The position numbers were made by a program, and so were the translations under genes. The notes beneath the pieces are model-generated. The model was not told the DNA's origin. It saw nothing but the letters and a program-made list of their open reading frames with translations, and searched no databases. Positions 8,018-14,848 of a stretch of DNA of 16,935 nucleotides are shown piece by piece. The DNA comes from an uncultured Pirellulaceae bacterium. Lineage in GTDB: Bacteria > Planctomycetota > Planctomycetia > Pirellulales > Pirellulaceae. The stretch covers positions 1 through 16,935 of the forward strand of contig CAKQNH010000021.1 in NCBI GenBank assembly GCA_934255105.1. The letters are read 5' to 3'. Positions within the stretch are counted from its first letter, which is position 1, and every line of letters starts with the position of its first letter.

Positions 8018-8222
8018 AGCCCTCTTGAAATGGTTCGGTTGTTCGGTCCCACGAAACCAGGTTGAGGCAGAGAAGCGCCAGCTTTCCAAATGGGCAGATA
8101 CGATGTTGAATGTAGAGGCAGATGCAAGACGGTTGCTGAATGAAACAGCTTCGCAGACAAGCGACCCATCGTCGATGATTCAAAAAATCGAATTGTCTGA
8201 GACGTTGTTGGATCGCCCGTAA
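8010..8222 (+). CDS. Small 70-aa protein coupled to the two-TM GAF-like protein
   Basis: The ORF begins within the last 8 bases of the membrane-protein gene. AAGGAAAG lies about 8 bases before the ATG, so it has its own good ribosome site as well as coupling by overlap. The protein starts MTEALLKWFGCSVP, and residues 17-48 form a charged helix (EAEKRQLSKWADTMLNVEADARRLL). There is no membrane segment and no known motif. It could be a regulator, inhibitor or partner of the upstream protein. The arrangement of overlapping genes with one large and one very small product is common in toxin/inhibitor and sensor/effector pairs, but nothing here shows which. Confidence 0.62.
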   Translation: MTEALLKWFGCSVPRNQVEAEKRQLSKWADTMLNVEADARRLLNETASQTSDPSSMIQKIELSETLLDRP

Positions 8223-8346
8223 TCAGCCATTCCACCGCAGTAGGCTCACCAGACTCACGTTGGAGTGGTGTACAATGGTGAGAGTATAATGCAGCGATAG
8301 AGTGCCATGCAAGGTCACGGCGCTCCTCCTGAGCCCCCACGCAAAC

Positions 8347-9558
8347 TCATAGGTCAATAGTCGAGATTCCGGACCGTCGTTTTATGAATTGGCCAAGCAG
8401 TGGCACGGCAAAGGAATACTTGCCGTGGCGATTTTTGTAAATCAGCCCCGCATCACATAACCTTGAAAGCATCTGCGACACTTGGCTTGTTGACTTGGTC
8501 TTTTCTGCGTGTTCTACAATCTCGGCAACAGTGAATTCAGCATCCGAGGTTTCCATACTGGCGATCAGTTCAAGAAGTTCCCGTTGGCGATCAGTCGCTT
8601 TTGACCACCTTCCTTCGAAAAAGTCCGCGTCCAACTTGCGGATAACTCCGCCTAAGTGAACGTTGGGTTTTGTTCCTGTGCCCACTTGTTGTATGTATAT
8701 GTCATAGGCTTCTCGGCAGATGAATTGAATGAAATAGGGGTATCCTCCCGAAGTTAGAATAATGTTTTCCACGCCTACATCCGAGAAGTGAACCGGGCAT
8801 GACTGTTTCTTGGTCGGTTCAGTAATAGCCTTCCGGCAGTCCGCCTCTTTCAATCGGTCGATGTGGATAATGTGAAACATTCTCTCGGAAAAAGTCCTGG
8901 CTTCTACTAACTTTGGGAACAGAGGTGGAAGGCCAGTCAAGGCAAGCATGAATGGAATGTCTTTCTTCTGTAGAGACTGGAACAAATCCAGTAATAGCGA
9001 AAGCGGGAATTGATTGCTTGCAGCGTGGTCGGCTAAGTTTTGGGCCTCATCATACGCGAAGACAATGCCCCTTTTGCCCGTACCTTTCAGGATATCCCAA
9101 GCAAATTCCAGCACTTTCTTAAGTTTGTCGGAAGCAAGCCCTGGCGTTTCTCTGTAGATTGCCTCAAGATAAGGGTAATTCACCGGAGTTGCCTCTTTTA
9201 TCGATTCCGGCTTCAGTCCGATACTTTTGCGCTCAGTTGTATGTATTGCAAGCTGACCCGTTACGGCAGATAGGTCAGCCAGAAGTCGAATAGCCATCGT
9301 TTCTTCGCTAACGCTACTCGACTCAGACAAATCTGTGCCAACCCACAGCCAATTCGAGGAAATAGCGTGCGGCTTAAGAGTCTCCAAAAGGACTGTTTTT
9401 CCGACGCCGCGAAGTCCCGTCAGTACCAAGTTTTCAAGGATAACATCCTGCTCCAAGAGTCTTTTGAATTCGTTAATTTCCTCGTCACGACCTGCGAGGT
9501 AAGGCGGCATGTGGCCCGCGCCTGGCCTAAACGGGTTTTTGAATGCTTTTTCCGACAT
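8347..9558 (-). CDS. ORC/Cdc6-like AAA+ ATPase with C-terminal winged helix
   Basis: A 403-aa P-loop ATPase. The N-terminus NPFRPGAGHMPPYLAGRDEE is the typical lead-in of AAA_16-type ATPases. Walker A is GLRGVGKT (48-55) and Walker B is GIVFAYDEAQNL (164-175). A sensor-1-like strand is LALTGLPPLF (205-214), and GGYPYFIQF (271-279) is the lid-region motif shared with Orc1/Cdc6 and STAND-like ATPases. Residues 320-395 form a winged helix: RQRELLELIAS, then FTVAEIVEHAE, then QVSQMLSRLCDAGLIYKNRHGKYSF. It is probably an ATP-dependent DNA-binding switch. The ATG at 9558 has GGAGGGG eight bases upstream, interleaved with three operator-like repeats (9560-9603). It is convergent with the GAF-like pair. 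Bacterial members are common and mostly uncharacterised, so whether it acts in defence, regulation or replication is open. Confidence 0.85.
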   Translation of the reverse strand: MSEKAFKNPFRPGAGHMPPYLAGRDEEINEFKRLLEQDVILENLVLTGLRGVGKTVLLETLKPHAISSNWLWVGTDLSESSSVSEETMAIRLLADLSAVTGQLAIHTTERKSIGLKPESIKEATPVNYPYLEAIYRETPGLASDKLKKVLEFAWDILKGTGKRGIVFAYDEAQNLADHAASNQFPLSLLLDLFQSLQKKDIPFMLALTGLPPLFPKLVEARTFSERMFHIIHIDRLKEADCRKAITEPTKKQSCPVHFSDVGVENIILTSGGYPYFIQFICREAYDIYIQQVGTGTKPNVHLGGVIRKLDADFFEGRWSKATDRQRELLELIASMETSDAEFTVAEIVEHAEKTKSTSQVSQMLSRLCDAGLIYKNRHGKYSFAVPLLGQFIKRRSGISTIDL

Positions 9559-9559
9559 T

Positions 9560-9603
9560 ATTTACGCCCCTCCGATAATTTACGCTGAGACATAAATTTA
9601 CGC
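9560..9603. repeat. Three ATTTACGC repeats at exact 18-bp spacing before the ATPase gene
   Basis: ATTTACGC occurs at 9560-9567, 9578-9585 and 9596-9603, a period of exactly 18 bp. The last copy is followed by an inverted echo (ACGCT at about 9600, AGCGT at about 9607). The array covers the ribosome site and leader of the ATPase gene, so a protein bound here would block its expression. Direct repeats with near-integral helical spacing suggest cooperative binding by a winged-helix protein, possibly the ATPase itself. Confidence 0.72.
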
Positions 9604-9827
9604 TACAGCGTACTTATTGTCAACTTTAATTGGCCGGGATTGATGCTAATCCTTAAGCATATCCTGCCATTTGCCCTCACCCTTCAGAGCAGGATGCGAG
9701 TCGAATGCCCACGCATTGTGCTTTCCCTCTTACACGGGCGCGTATCTAGAGCAGCTCTGTCCGCGACTAACCATCCTCTCGCGGCAGCATATAACGATTC
9801 CCTGACGCCGCGTACGCGAATATTCGC
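9604..9827. other. Intergenic region between ATPase and toxin-like gene
   Basis: This stretch should hold the ATPase promoter (leftward). Near its right end, just after the stop of the toxin-like gene, lie two overlapping palindromes: CGCGTACGCG (9809-9818) and GCGAATATTCGC (9816-9827). There is no T-run, so a terminator role is weak. I see no gene; the small ORF at 9640-9831 has no protein character. Confidence 0.4.
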
Positions 9828-11453
9828 CTAAACCTTCCGCGGCTTCTTGGCATTGTCCTCATAGTCCTTCTGTATCTTCCCGAACCATCCGCTCGATTTA
9901 ACCTCGGCAGGCCCGTCGAGGATGCCAAGCCTTACCAGAGCTGGCCGGACATGGTCGGCGTAGGCGTTGCTCAACGGCTCGAGGAAATCGAGAATCGCGA
10001 CCCCCACCGCTAGTATTTCGGTCAGGATCCGCGCAATGTCCGCCCCAAGCACTTTCCAAGGCGAGCTGAAGTCCTGCAATTTTTCCTCTAGCTTACTTTG
10101 GCTTTCGACTAGTACGGACAAAGGTCCGGATAAATCATGCCCCCGCTCGATTGATCTGCCTGCGCGGTCGGCTTCCAGCTTGCCGTAGGCCTCTGCAATT
10201 CTCCCGTTGTAATGCACCAGTTCGCGGTGGTATTCAACGGCGGCCCTGTTCATCAGGCTAATCGAGTTCGCGGCGGTCAGGGTCGCTGCGGACGCCTTGC
10301 CGACGACGGATCCAAACTCAATTACCTTGTCCTTAACGTTCGCGGAACGGCTGCTCAGTGGGTCGCTTTCGTCGCTGCTCTCTGACTGCGGATCATCCGC
10401 TGCACTGTCGCTGTCCGTCGCTAGAAAACCCTGGAACTGTGCGGAAACGCCTGCCGCCCGCGCAGCCTTTCCTGCTTTGCCTGCCTTCCCGGCCGCCCTG
10501 GCTCCCTTTCCACCATACTTGAAAACCTTAGCCAGGTCGCCGACGAAGGGCACCATCGAAACGGTACTAATCGCGGCGTTCGTTAGATGCGTCCCCGCAT
10601 TGCCAGGGTCGCTCGCAGCTCTCATCAGCGAAATAACCGCATTTGTGCCATCGGCCGCAACGCCAGCACCCGGCGCAACGGCATCTCCGGCCAGTCCAAC
10701 ACCATCCAAAACCGCTTGCGTTGCGTCAAGGCTGTTGCCCTCTCTCGAAGTCCGCATCGAGCTTAAGAAAGCCGATACGTTCTCTTGTGTGGCTGACTTG
10801 CGGTTCCCCAGCAGGCTATCAAGCGAGTGACCGCCATGTTGCCGCGCGCGGTCCTCGGCCGGCACTCCTTCAAACGCCTTGCTCGCGCCGGTGTGGATGA
10901 ATGTCGATACCTCCTTGTCGGACAGCCGGTCAAAGGGATGTGCAGCCCGAGGCGGCTTTTGCTTCGGCGGGGAAGCTGGGCCGAGGTCGATCGACGCTGA
11001 ACCCGCGGCCACGTCGTCAAAGTCGATCAGATCGACCAGATTCTTTTCATCGCCGAGCCAGACCGAATGCAGTGGCACCCGCTCGGATTCTCTTCCGCCC
11101 CGTAGATCGAGCTTCCCGGCGTCCGGCCCGTAACGATGCGCGCCGGGCGTGTAGTATGCCTCCCCGCCAGCCGCTAGGTGCCTGGCAATGCCTTGAGGCG
11201 TGTGACTGCTGCCTGCAACCGGTTTCGAGCTTGCGGACGATGCAGGCCCGCCGATCGGGAACATTTCTTCCGCGCGACGGTAGTAAGTGATATTATTCGA
11301 GACAACGTCGAACGTGCCGCCCGGTGAACTATCGGTGACTTTGCCGACGCGTTCCACGCCGTTGAGGTCGCGGAAGCTGACCGTATCGCCTGGCTTGGGG
11401 CTGTGCTTACCGCGGCTGGGCTGATTGAACTCTGGAGCATTCTGGTTTGACAT
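9828..11453 (-). CDS. Polymorphic-toxin-like protein with pre-toxin-type hydrophobic segment
   Basis: A 541-aa protein from the ATG at 11453; the frame also allows 11486, and neither start has a clear ribosome site. Residues 20-65 form a small beta-rich module (KPGDTVSFRD, GVERVGKV, TFDVVSNN). A long Ser/Pro/Gly-rich linker follows, with HSVWLGDEKN near 130. Residues 246-315 (VLDGVGLAGDAV, GVAADGTNAVISLMRA, TVSMVPFVGDLAKVFKYG) closely resemble the Gly/Ala-rich hydrophobic 'pre-toxin' segment before toxin domains in polymorphic toxins. Next come a Gly-Lys-Ala repeat (AGKAGKAGKAARAAG), an acidic Ser/Asp stretch (347-370) and a helical C-terminus with a hydrophobic helix (about 478-492). I see no known toxin catalytic motif, no secretion tag and no signal peptide. 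It could be an undescribed toxin, an injected virion-type protein, or something unrelated. It is the last of three leftward genes. Confidence 0.78.
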   Translation of the reverse strand: MSNQNAPEFNQPSRGKHSPKPGDTVSFRDLNGVERVGKVTDSSPGGTFDVVSNNITYYRRAEEMFPIGGPASSASSKPVAGSSHTPQGIARHLAAGGEAYYTPGAHRYGPDAGKLDLRGGRESERVPLHSVWLGDEKNLVDLIDFDDVAAGSASIDLGPASPPKQKPPRAAHPFDRLSDKEVSTFIHTGASKAFEGVPAEDRARQHGGHSLDSLLGNRKSATQENVSAFLSSMRTSREGNSLDATQAVLDGVGLAGDAVAPGAGVAADGTNAVISLMRAASDPGNAGTHLTNAAISTVSMVPFVGDLAKVFKYGGKGARAAGKAGKAGKAARAAGVSAQFQGFLATDSDSAADDPQSESSDESDPLSSRSANVKDKVIEFGSVVGKASAATLTAANSISLMNRAAVEYHRELVHYNGRIAEAYGKLEADRAGRSIERGHDLSGPLSVLVESQSKLEEKLQDFSSPWKVLGADIARILTEILAVGVAILDFLEPLSNAYADHVRPALVRLGILDGPAEVKSSGWFGKIQKDYEDNAKKPRKV

Positions 11454-11568
11454 GGGATCGACTGCTTTCTTAGCCCGCAATTGCATTCGTGCAAACTACT
11501 GGGCCGATTTTACAAAAGCCGTCGCTCATTCGTTCGGCAAGTTAAAGAGGCACAAAAAAACCAACGCT

Positions 11569-11958
11569 CTAGCCGGCCACCTCCCATCGCAGCTCAGCGG
11601 CCGCTTCCCTAAGTTTCGCCAAGTCGAGCCAAGAAACCGGAATCCTCGATTCCGTCCCAATGCGAAGATTTAATTTTTCAACGACTGCCTGCGCTTCATT
11701 TTTCGTGACTCGCCAGCCAGTCGCGTGGGAAATCAGCATTCCCCAGGCAGGGCAGCCCCAGTATTTTCGCTTTTCTGATCTGGGAATTTTCTCAAGCAAC
11801 TCGATAAGCTTCTCGACCATCGCCGGATCGGCCTTGTTAATTCGATGGTTTCGCTTCGCCGTTGAGCTATGCGGCCCAACCGCCATCTCCTTTAGCCGTT
11901 GAAGCTCAGCGGCTGAATTAAATTTTCCAGCCCTGGATTTTTTTTTATTTATCTTCAT
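11569..11958 (-). CDS. Unrecognised 129-aa basic protein
   Basis: I chose the ATG at 11958 (MKINKKKSRAG, a natural basic N-terminus). The frame extends to 12033 inside the neighbouring gene, but that part is Pro/Cys-rich and unstructured. No family recognised. After a Lys-rich tail, residues 18-70 are helical with AMVEKLIELLEKIPRSEKRKYWG. Residues 70-110 (WGMLISHATGWRVTKNEAQAVVEKLNLRIG) look like a compact alpha/beta or HTH-like unit, and the end is helical. A run of seven T follows the gene on its own strand (near 11560) without a strong hairpin. It lies between the 232-aa gene and the toxin-like gene, all leftward, so it could be a partner or immunity protein; this is inference from position only. 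Confidence 0.65.
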   Translation of the reverse strand: MKINKKKSRAGKFNSAAELQRLKEMAVGPHSSTAKRNHRINKADPAMVEKLIELLEKIPRSEKRKYWGCPAWGMLISHATGWRVTKNEAQAVVEKLNLRIGTESRIPVSWLDLAKLREAAAELRWEVAG

Positions 11959-12013
11959 TGCAATGACTTCACGGAAAAATTTTGACTGCTGCACAGACGT
12001 ACACTCACAGGGG

Positions 12014-12712
12014 CTAGCCGGCGGGCCGCGCATACGACTCTAGGACTTCTTTGGAGACTGGATTTCTCGCCGGCATTTTTGAGTGGTGATCAAGATTTAG
12101 GTCGAGCCAAGAATTTTGCAGCAGAAGAAACACGGCTTCCGATTTCCACCCATATTTAACTGCCGTCGCAAACTCGCCATATGGGCGATCCTCAATGATT
12201 ACACGGGCATGACTAGCAGCCACAACAAGTGCCCCCACAGAAATCCCCTCGTCCTCAAACAAATACCTACCTCCATAGGTCGCTAAAAACGTCGCGAGAG
12301 TTTCGGCTAACTGTGCGCCTTCCTGATAGCTCGCATACCCGCTAAGCTTGACCCTGGTTGCGTATTTCCGTTGGTAGTCATGCGTTTCCAGCAAGCCCTG
12401 GAACGCATCAATTTGGTCGTCGGGCGGTGGGCTTCCTACTTTGGTCCGTGAGATCGTGAACACCTCGCCATCGACATCAACGAAAGAATATGGCCTGCGC
12501 GCGCGAGTGTGGAGAATCGGCCCATCTCTGTCAACATAGAACGGCATCTCACGGCCGTACTGGCCGTCGTAAATTGAGACGACAGGTAAGTGACCTGCAT
12601 CCTCATGCAGCCATCGCTCGGTTACGCTTCCGAACCAGAGGGATTCGGCTAAGTCTCGTGGGGCCGAGCATTCTTTTGGTTGGTCGGGATCGGGCAGTTC
12701 TGGTAATTTCAT
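12014..12712 (-). CDS. Unrecognised 232-aa protein
   Basis: A soluble, acidic protein with no signal peptide or membrane helix and no motif I can name. The ATG at 12712 has AAAAGGA nine bases upstream, so the start is well supported. Residues 22-75 are rich in aromatic and beta-prone residues (SLWFGSVTERWLHE, LPVVSIYDGQYGREMPFYVD, PYSFVDVDGEVFTIS). Residues 100-165 are helical (DQIDAFQGLLE, QEGAQLAETLATFLATYGG), and the C-terminal part ends with WLDLNLDHH. It is the first of three leftward genes (with 11569-11958 and 9828-11453), and its promoter must lie in the repeat-bearing region 12713-13066. It may be cargo. A phage or plasmid structural role cannot be excluded. Confidence 0.72.
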   Translation of the reverse strand: MKLPELPDPDQPKECSAPRDLAESLWFGSVTERWLHEDAGHLPVVSIYDGQYGREMPFYVDRDGPILHTRARRPYSFVDVDGEVFTISRTKVGSPPPDDQIDAFQGLLETHDYQRKYATRVKLSGYASYQEGAQLAETLATFLATYGGRYLFEDEGISVGALVVAASHARVIIEDRPYGEFATAVKYGWKSEAVFLLLQNSWLDLNLDHHSKMPARNPVSKEVLESYARPAG

Positions 12713-12846
12713 GAACGTAATTCCTTTTCAAAAGCTGGCGCTAACTGGACTGGGATTGAAGGTCATCGCGGTTTATTGAATCGTGGTGGCCTTTTTTCGT
12801 TTACTGACAGTTGCATGGAAGCTGGGTTGGTGGGAAGGCTTGTAGG

Positions 12847-13047
12847 CGTGTTCCTCGTGTTCCGTGCAAAATTCCACTATGTTCTCCCCATATATAGAAA
12901 CCGCCTCCATATACCCTTTATTACTTCTTTTTTCACTTCCTTAGAACCTTTTAGAGAAATGCGAGGAACACGAGGAACACCCAAGTAAAACAGGAGGAAA
13001 ACGCACGTTTGATGCGAGGTACAGTCGAGGAACGACCGAGGAACACG
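12847..13047. repeat. Iteron-like repeat region, candidate replication origin
   Basis: The non-coding interval 12713-13066 holds the 11-mer CGAGGAACACG at 12962-12972 and 13037-13047, and its reverse complement at 12847-12857. Near-copies stand in tandem next to these (12971-12980; 13026-13036; 12857-12864 inverted). The 16-mer GGAACACGAGGAACAC at 12965-12980 is exactly inverted at 12848-12863. Between the arms lie about 100 bp of AT-rich DNA (CATATATAGAAA, CCATATACCCTTTTATTACTTC-like stretches). A further exact inverted 11-mer lies inside the helicase gene at 13303-13313. Iterons around an AT-rich core, directly after a primase-helicase operon, is the usual layout of a P4-type or plasmid origin. 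No ORF here looks real. Confidence 0.65.
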
Positions 13048-13066
13048 TCGTCTCTACCCCTCCTTG

Positions 13067-14848
13067 TTAGGTGCCCCATTCGTCTACATCCTGCCCCTGT
13101 TCCGCGGTCTGTTCCTCGGACGGGAACGACTGTGCGAGTCTCTGTTGTTCCATGACATCATCTGGCTTGAGGCCGATTCCGATGTAACTGCGACGCGGGG
13201 AGACCCGTCCTCGGCTGTTCCGCGCGCGACCAGTCCCCAGCCCTGGCAGTATCGCCTTGAGCTTTCGCCCGAACGATTGGATGTCGCCGGTGTGAGACAC
13301 TTCGTGTTCCTCGCACCAATCCACCCAGTGATCAAACAAAACCTTGATTTCGATTTTGCTGTTGGCGTCGACAACGCACCTATCCTCAAGGAACATTGAC
13401 GCAGGGCTCAGGATTGACTGCAGCTCATTCAGGAGCGAGTAGCCTGACGCCGGCTGGTGAATTTTGCCAACAGCATCAAGTTTCGCGCGTCCTTCGATAG
13501 CCCAATTCAGGATGCCCGACATTTCAGCCAGCAGGCGACCTTGCAGCCCGCGGTCTTCGCGGCCGAGGTAAGAATTCGGCATTGCCAGGAAGATGCAGCG
13601 ATTGACGAATACCGCGGACGCATCACGCAGGCGAGGCAGTAGATTAGAGAATAGGGTGAAGCGGCAAGACAGCTTGAAATCTCCAAGGTCCGTCTTGAAT
13701 TTCCGACTGATGCTAACCGGATCGCCCCCGGTGATATTCAAGAGCCGTTCGGTAATAATCGACTCATCCGACTTAGTGGGCATTCGGGCGTCAGCGATGA
13801 TTGCCGCCGTCTTGCCGACGAGGGACGCTAGGCCGAATTGTTGGCCTAGACTGCTGAGTGTAGGTGTGGCGATCGTCTCATGCCCCAGGAGCTCGCGTAG
13901 CACGCTAATAATCGTTCCCTTGCCCGATCGCGTAGGTCCGATAATGAACATCACTTTTTGCAGCGACATGTCCGGCGTCAGCAAGTAACCGAACCACATC
14001 TGCAGCGCTTCGATTGCTTCAGCATCCCCATTAAACACGTCTCTCAAGAATTGCACCCAGGCGGGACAAACAGCTTCGGTGTCGTATTCGTAGGGGAGTT
14101 TCGATGTAGAAAACCAAGCTGGGTCGTGTGTCGACAGAACCGCACCACTGGCTTTTTCACCTCGCAAGCGCTTTGAGACGTTCAGCATGCCATTTTGTAC
14201 CGAGACGAAGGTATCGGCCTCATCTCGTCGGTCGATCCAGCTATGCATCGGAACACGCGATGACACAAAACAGATTGACCGGCTAGCATCAACCACGCTT
14301 CGGACGAGAGAGCTGGTAACTTTCTTGGCGGATGGCGGCCCCTTATCCTTGGATTCGTCATACCTATCGGATTTTTTCCAGACCTGATACTCAGCGTTCT
14401 CGAGCGCCCAGACCCGATCGAATTCCTGTTTGATCGACTGGTTTAGCCGGGCCTCGAAGTGATCGCGGCTGATTTCGACGTATTGGCCGGCTTTCCACAA
14501 ATACCAGGACTCGTTCCAGTATTTGACCTCGCGACCGAAGCTAGTCCGGTAGAGCTCGAGATTGATTCGCGCCAACCGGTGCGGATCGTCGGCAACCTCC
14601 CTGACTGATGCGTCCTCAGTCTCGATTCTTGTACGCTCAGCCTTCTGCAGTTCGGCTGCCGGGCCCCGCCGATCAGCGACTAGCGAATCACTCAGCGGCT
14701 TCCTGCACGTCAAGCACCACCAATTATCGCGGTCCTTCGGATCGACCTCTCCGGGCCTGCGCGGCAACCATAGCTCGCGGCACCTGCAGTCCTGACAGGT
14801 CCACTTGGGGTCGTTCAGGTAATCCGGCTCGGATGCAGCAGCGATCAT
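13067..14848 (-). CDS. D5/P4-type SF3 replicative helicase with N-terminal zinc ribbon
   Basis: A 593-aa protein. The N-terminus has a zinc-ribbon-like set of cysteines (CQDC at 18-21, C23, CLTC at 45-48). A D5_N-like region (about 95-285) includes KYWNESWYLWKAGQYVEIS and FVSVQNGMLNVSK. The SF3 helicase core follows: Walker A GPTRSGKGT (304-312), Walker B AAIIADAR (348-355), and the motif C/sensor region FTLFSNLLPRLRD (398-410) with its conserved asparagine. The C-terminus carries a small winged-helix-like module. These helicases unwind the origin of phages, P4-like satellites and plasmids. The ATG overlaps the primase stop (ATGA) and has GGAGGT five bases upstream, so the pair is translationally coupled. 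There is no fused primase domain; that function is supplied by the gene upstream. Iteron-like repeats lie just downstream of the stop and one copy lies within the gene. Confidence 0.93.
   Translation of the reverse strand: MIAAASEPDYLNDPKWTCQDCRCRELWLPRRPGEVDPKDRDNWWCLTCRKPLSDSLVADRRGPAAELQKAERTRIETEDASVREVADDPHRLARINLELYRTSFGREVKYWNESWYLWKAGQYVEISRDHFEARLNQSIKQEFDRVWALENAEYQVWKKSDRYDESKDKGPPSAKKVTSSLVRSVVDASRSICFVSSRVPMHSWIDRRDEADTFVSVQNGMLNVSKRLRGEKASGAVLSTHDPAWFSTSKLPYEYDTEAVCPAWVQFLRDVFNGDAEAIEALQMWFGYLLTPDMSLQKVMFIIGPTRSGKGTIISVLRELLGHETIATPTLSSLGQQFGLASLVGKTAAIIADARMPTKSDESIITERLLNITGGDPVSISRKFKTDLGDFKLSCRFTLFSNLLPRLRDASAVFVNRCIFLAMPNSYLGREDRGLQGRLLAEMSGILNWAIEGRAKLDAVGKIHQPASGYSLLNELQSILSPASMFLEDRCVVDANSKIEIKVLFDHWVDWCEEHEVSHTGDIQSFGRKLKAILPGLGTGRARNSRGRVSPRRSYIGIGLKPDDVMEQQRLAQSFPSEEQTAEQGQDVDEWGT

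Noticed and set aside
8245..8282. CTCACCA / TGGTGAG inverted repeat between convergent genes as a terminator
   Set aside because: A 7-bp stem with a 24-base loop and no T-run; too weak to call.
7908..8340. Minus-strand ORFs of 91 and 122 aa opposite the small coupled gene
   Set aside because: Cys/Ser/Leu-rich without structure, and the plus-strand gene has a ribosome site and an overlap that fit a real operon.
10297..10830. Plus-strand 177-aa ORF inside the toxin-like gene
   Set aside because: It is an antisense shadow of the Ala/Gly/Ser-rich coding region, with low-complexity Ser/Ala/Pro content.
12776..12988. Plus-strand 70-aa ORF in the repeat region
   Set aside because: Its sequence is largely translation of the iteron-like repeats (VFLVF, RGTRGT) and it has no homology I recognise.
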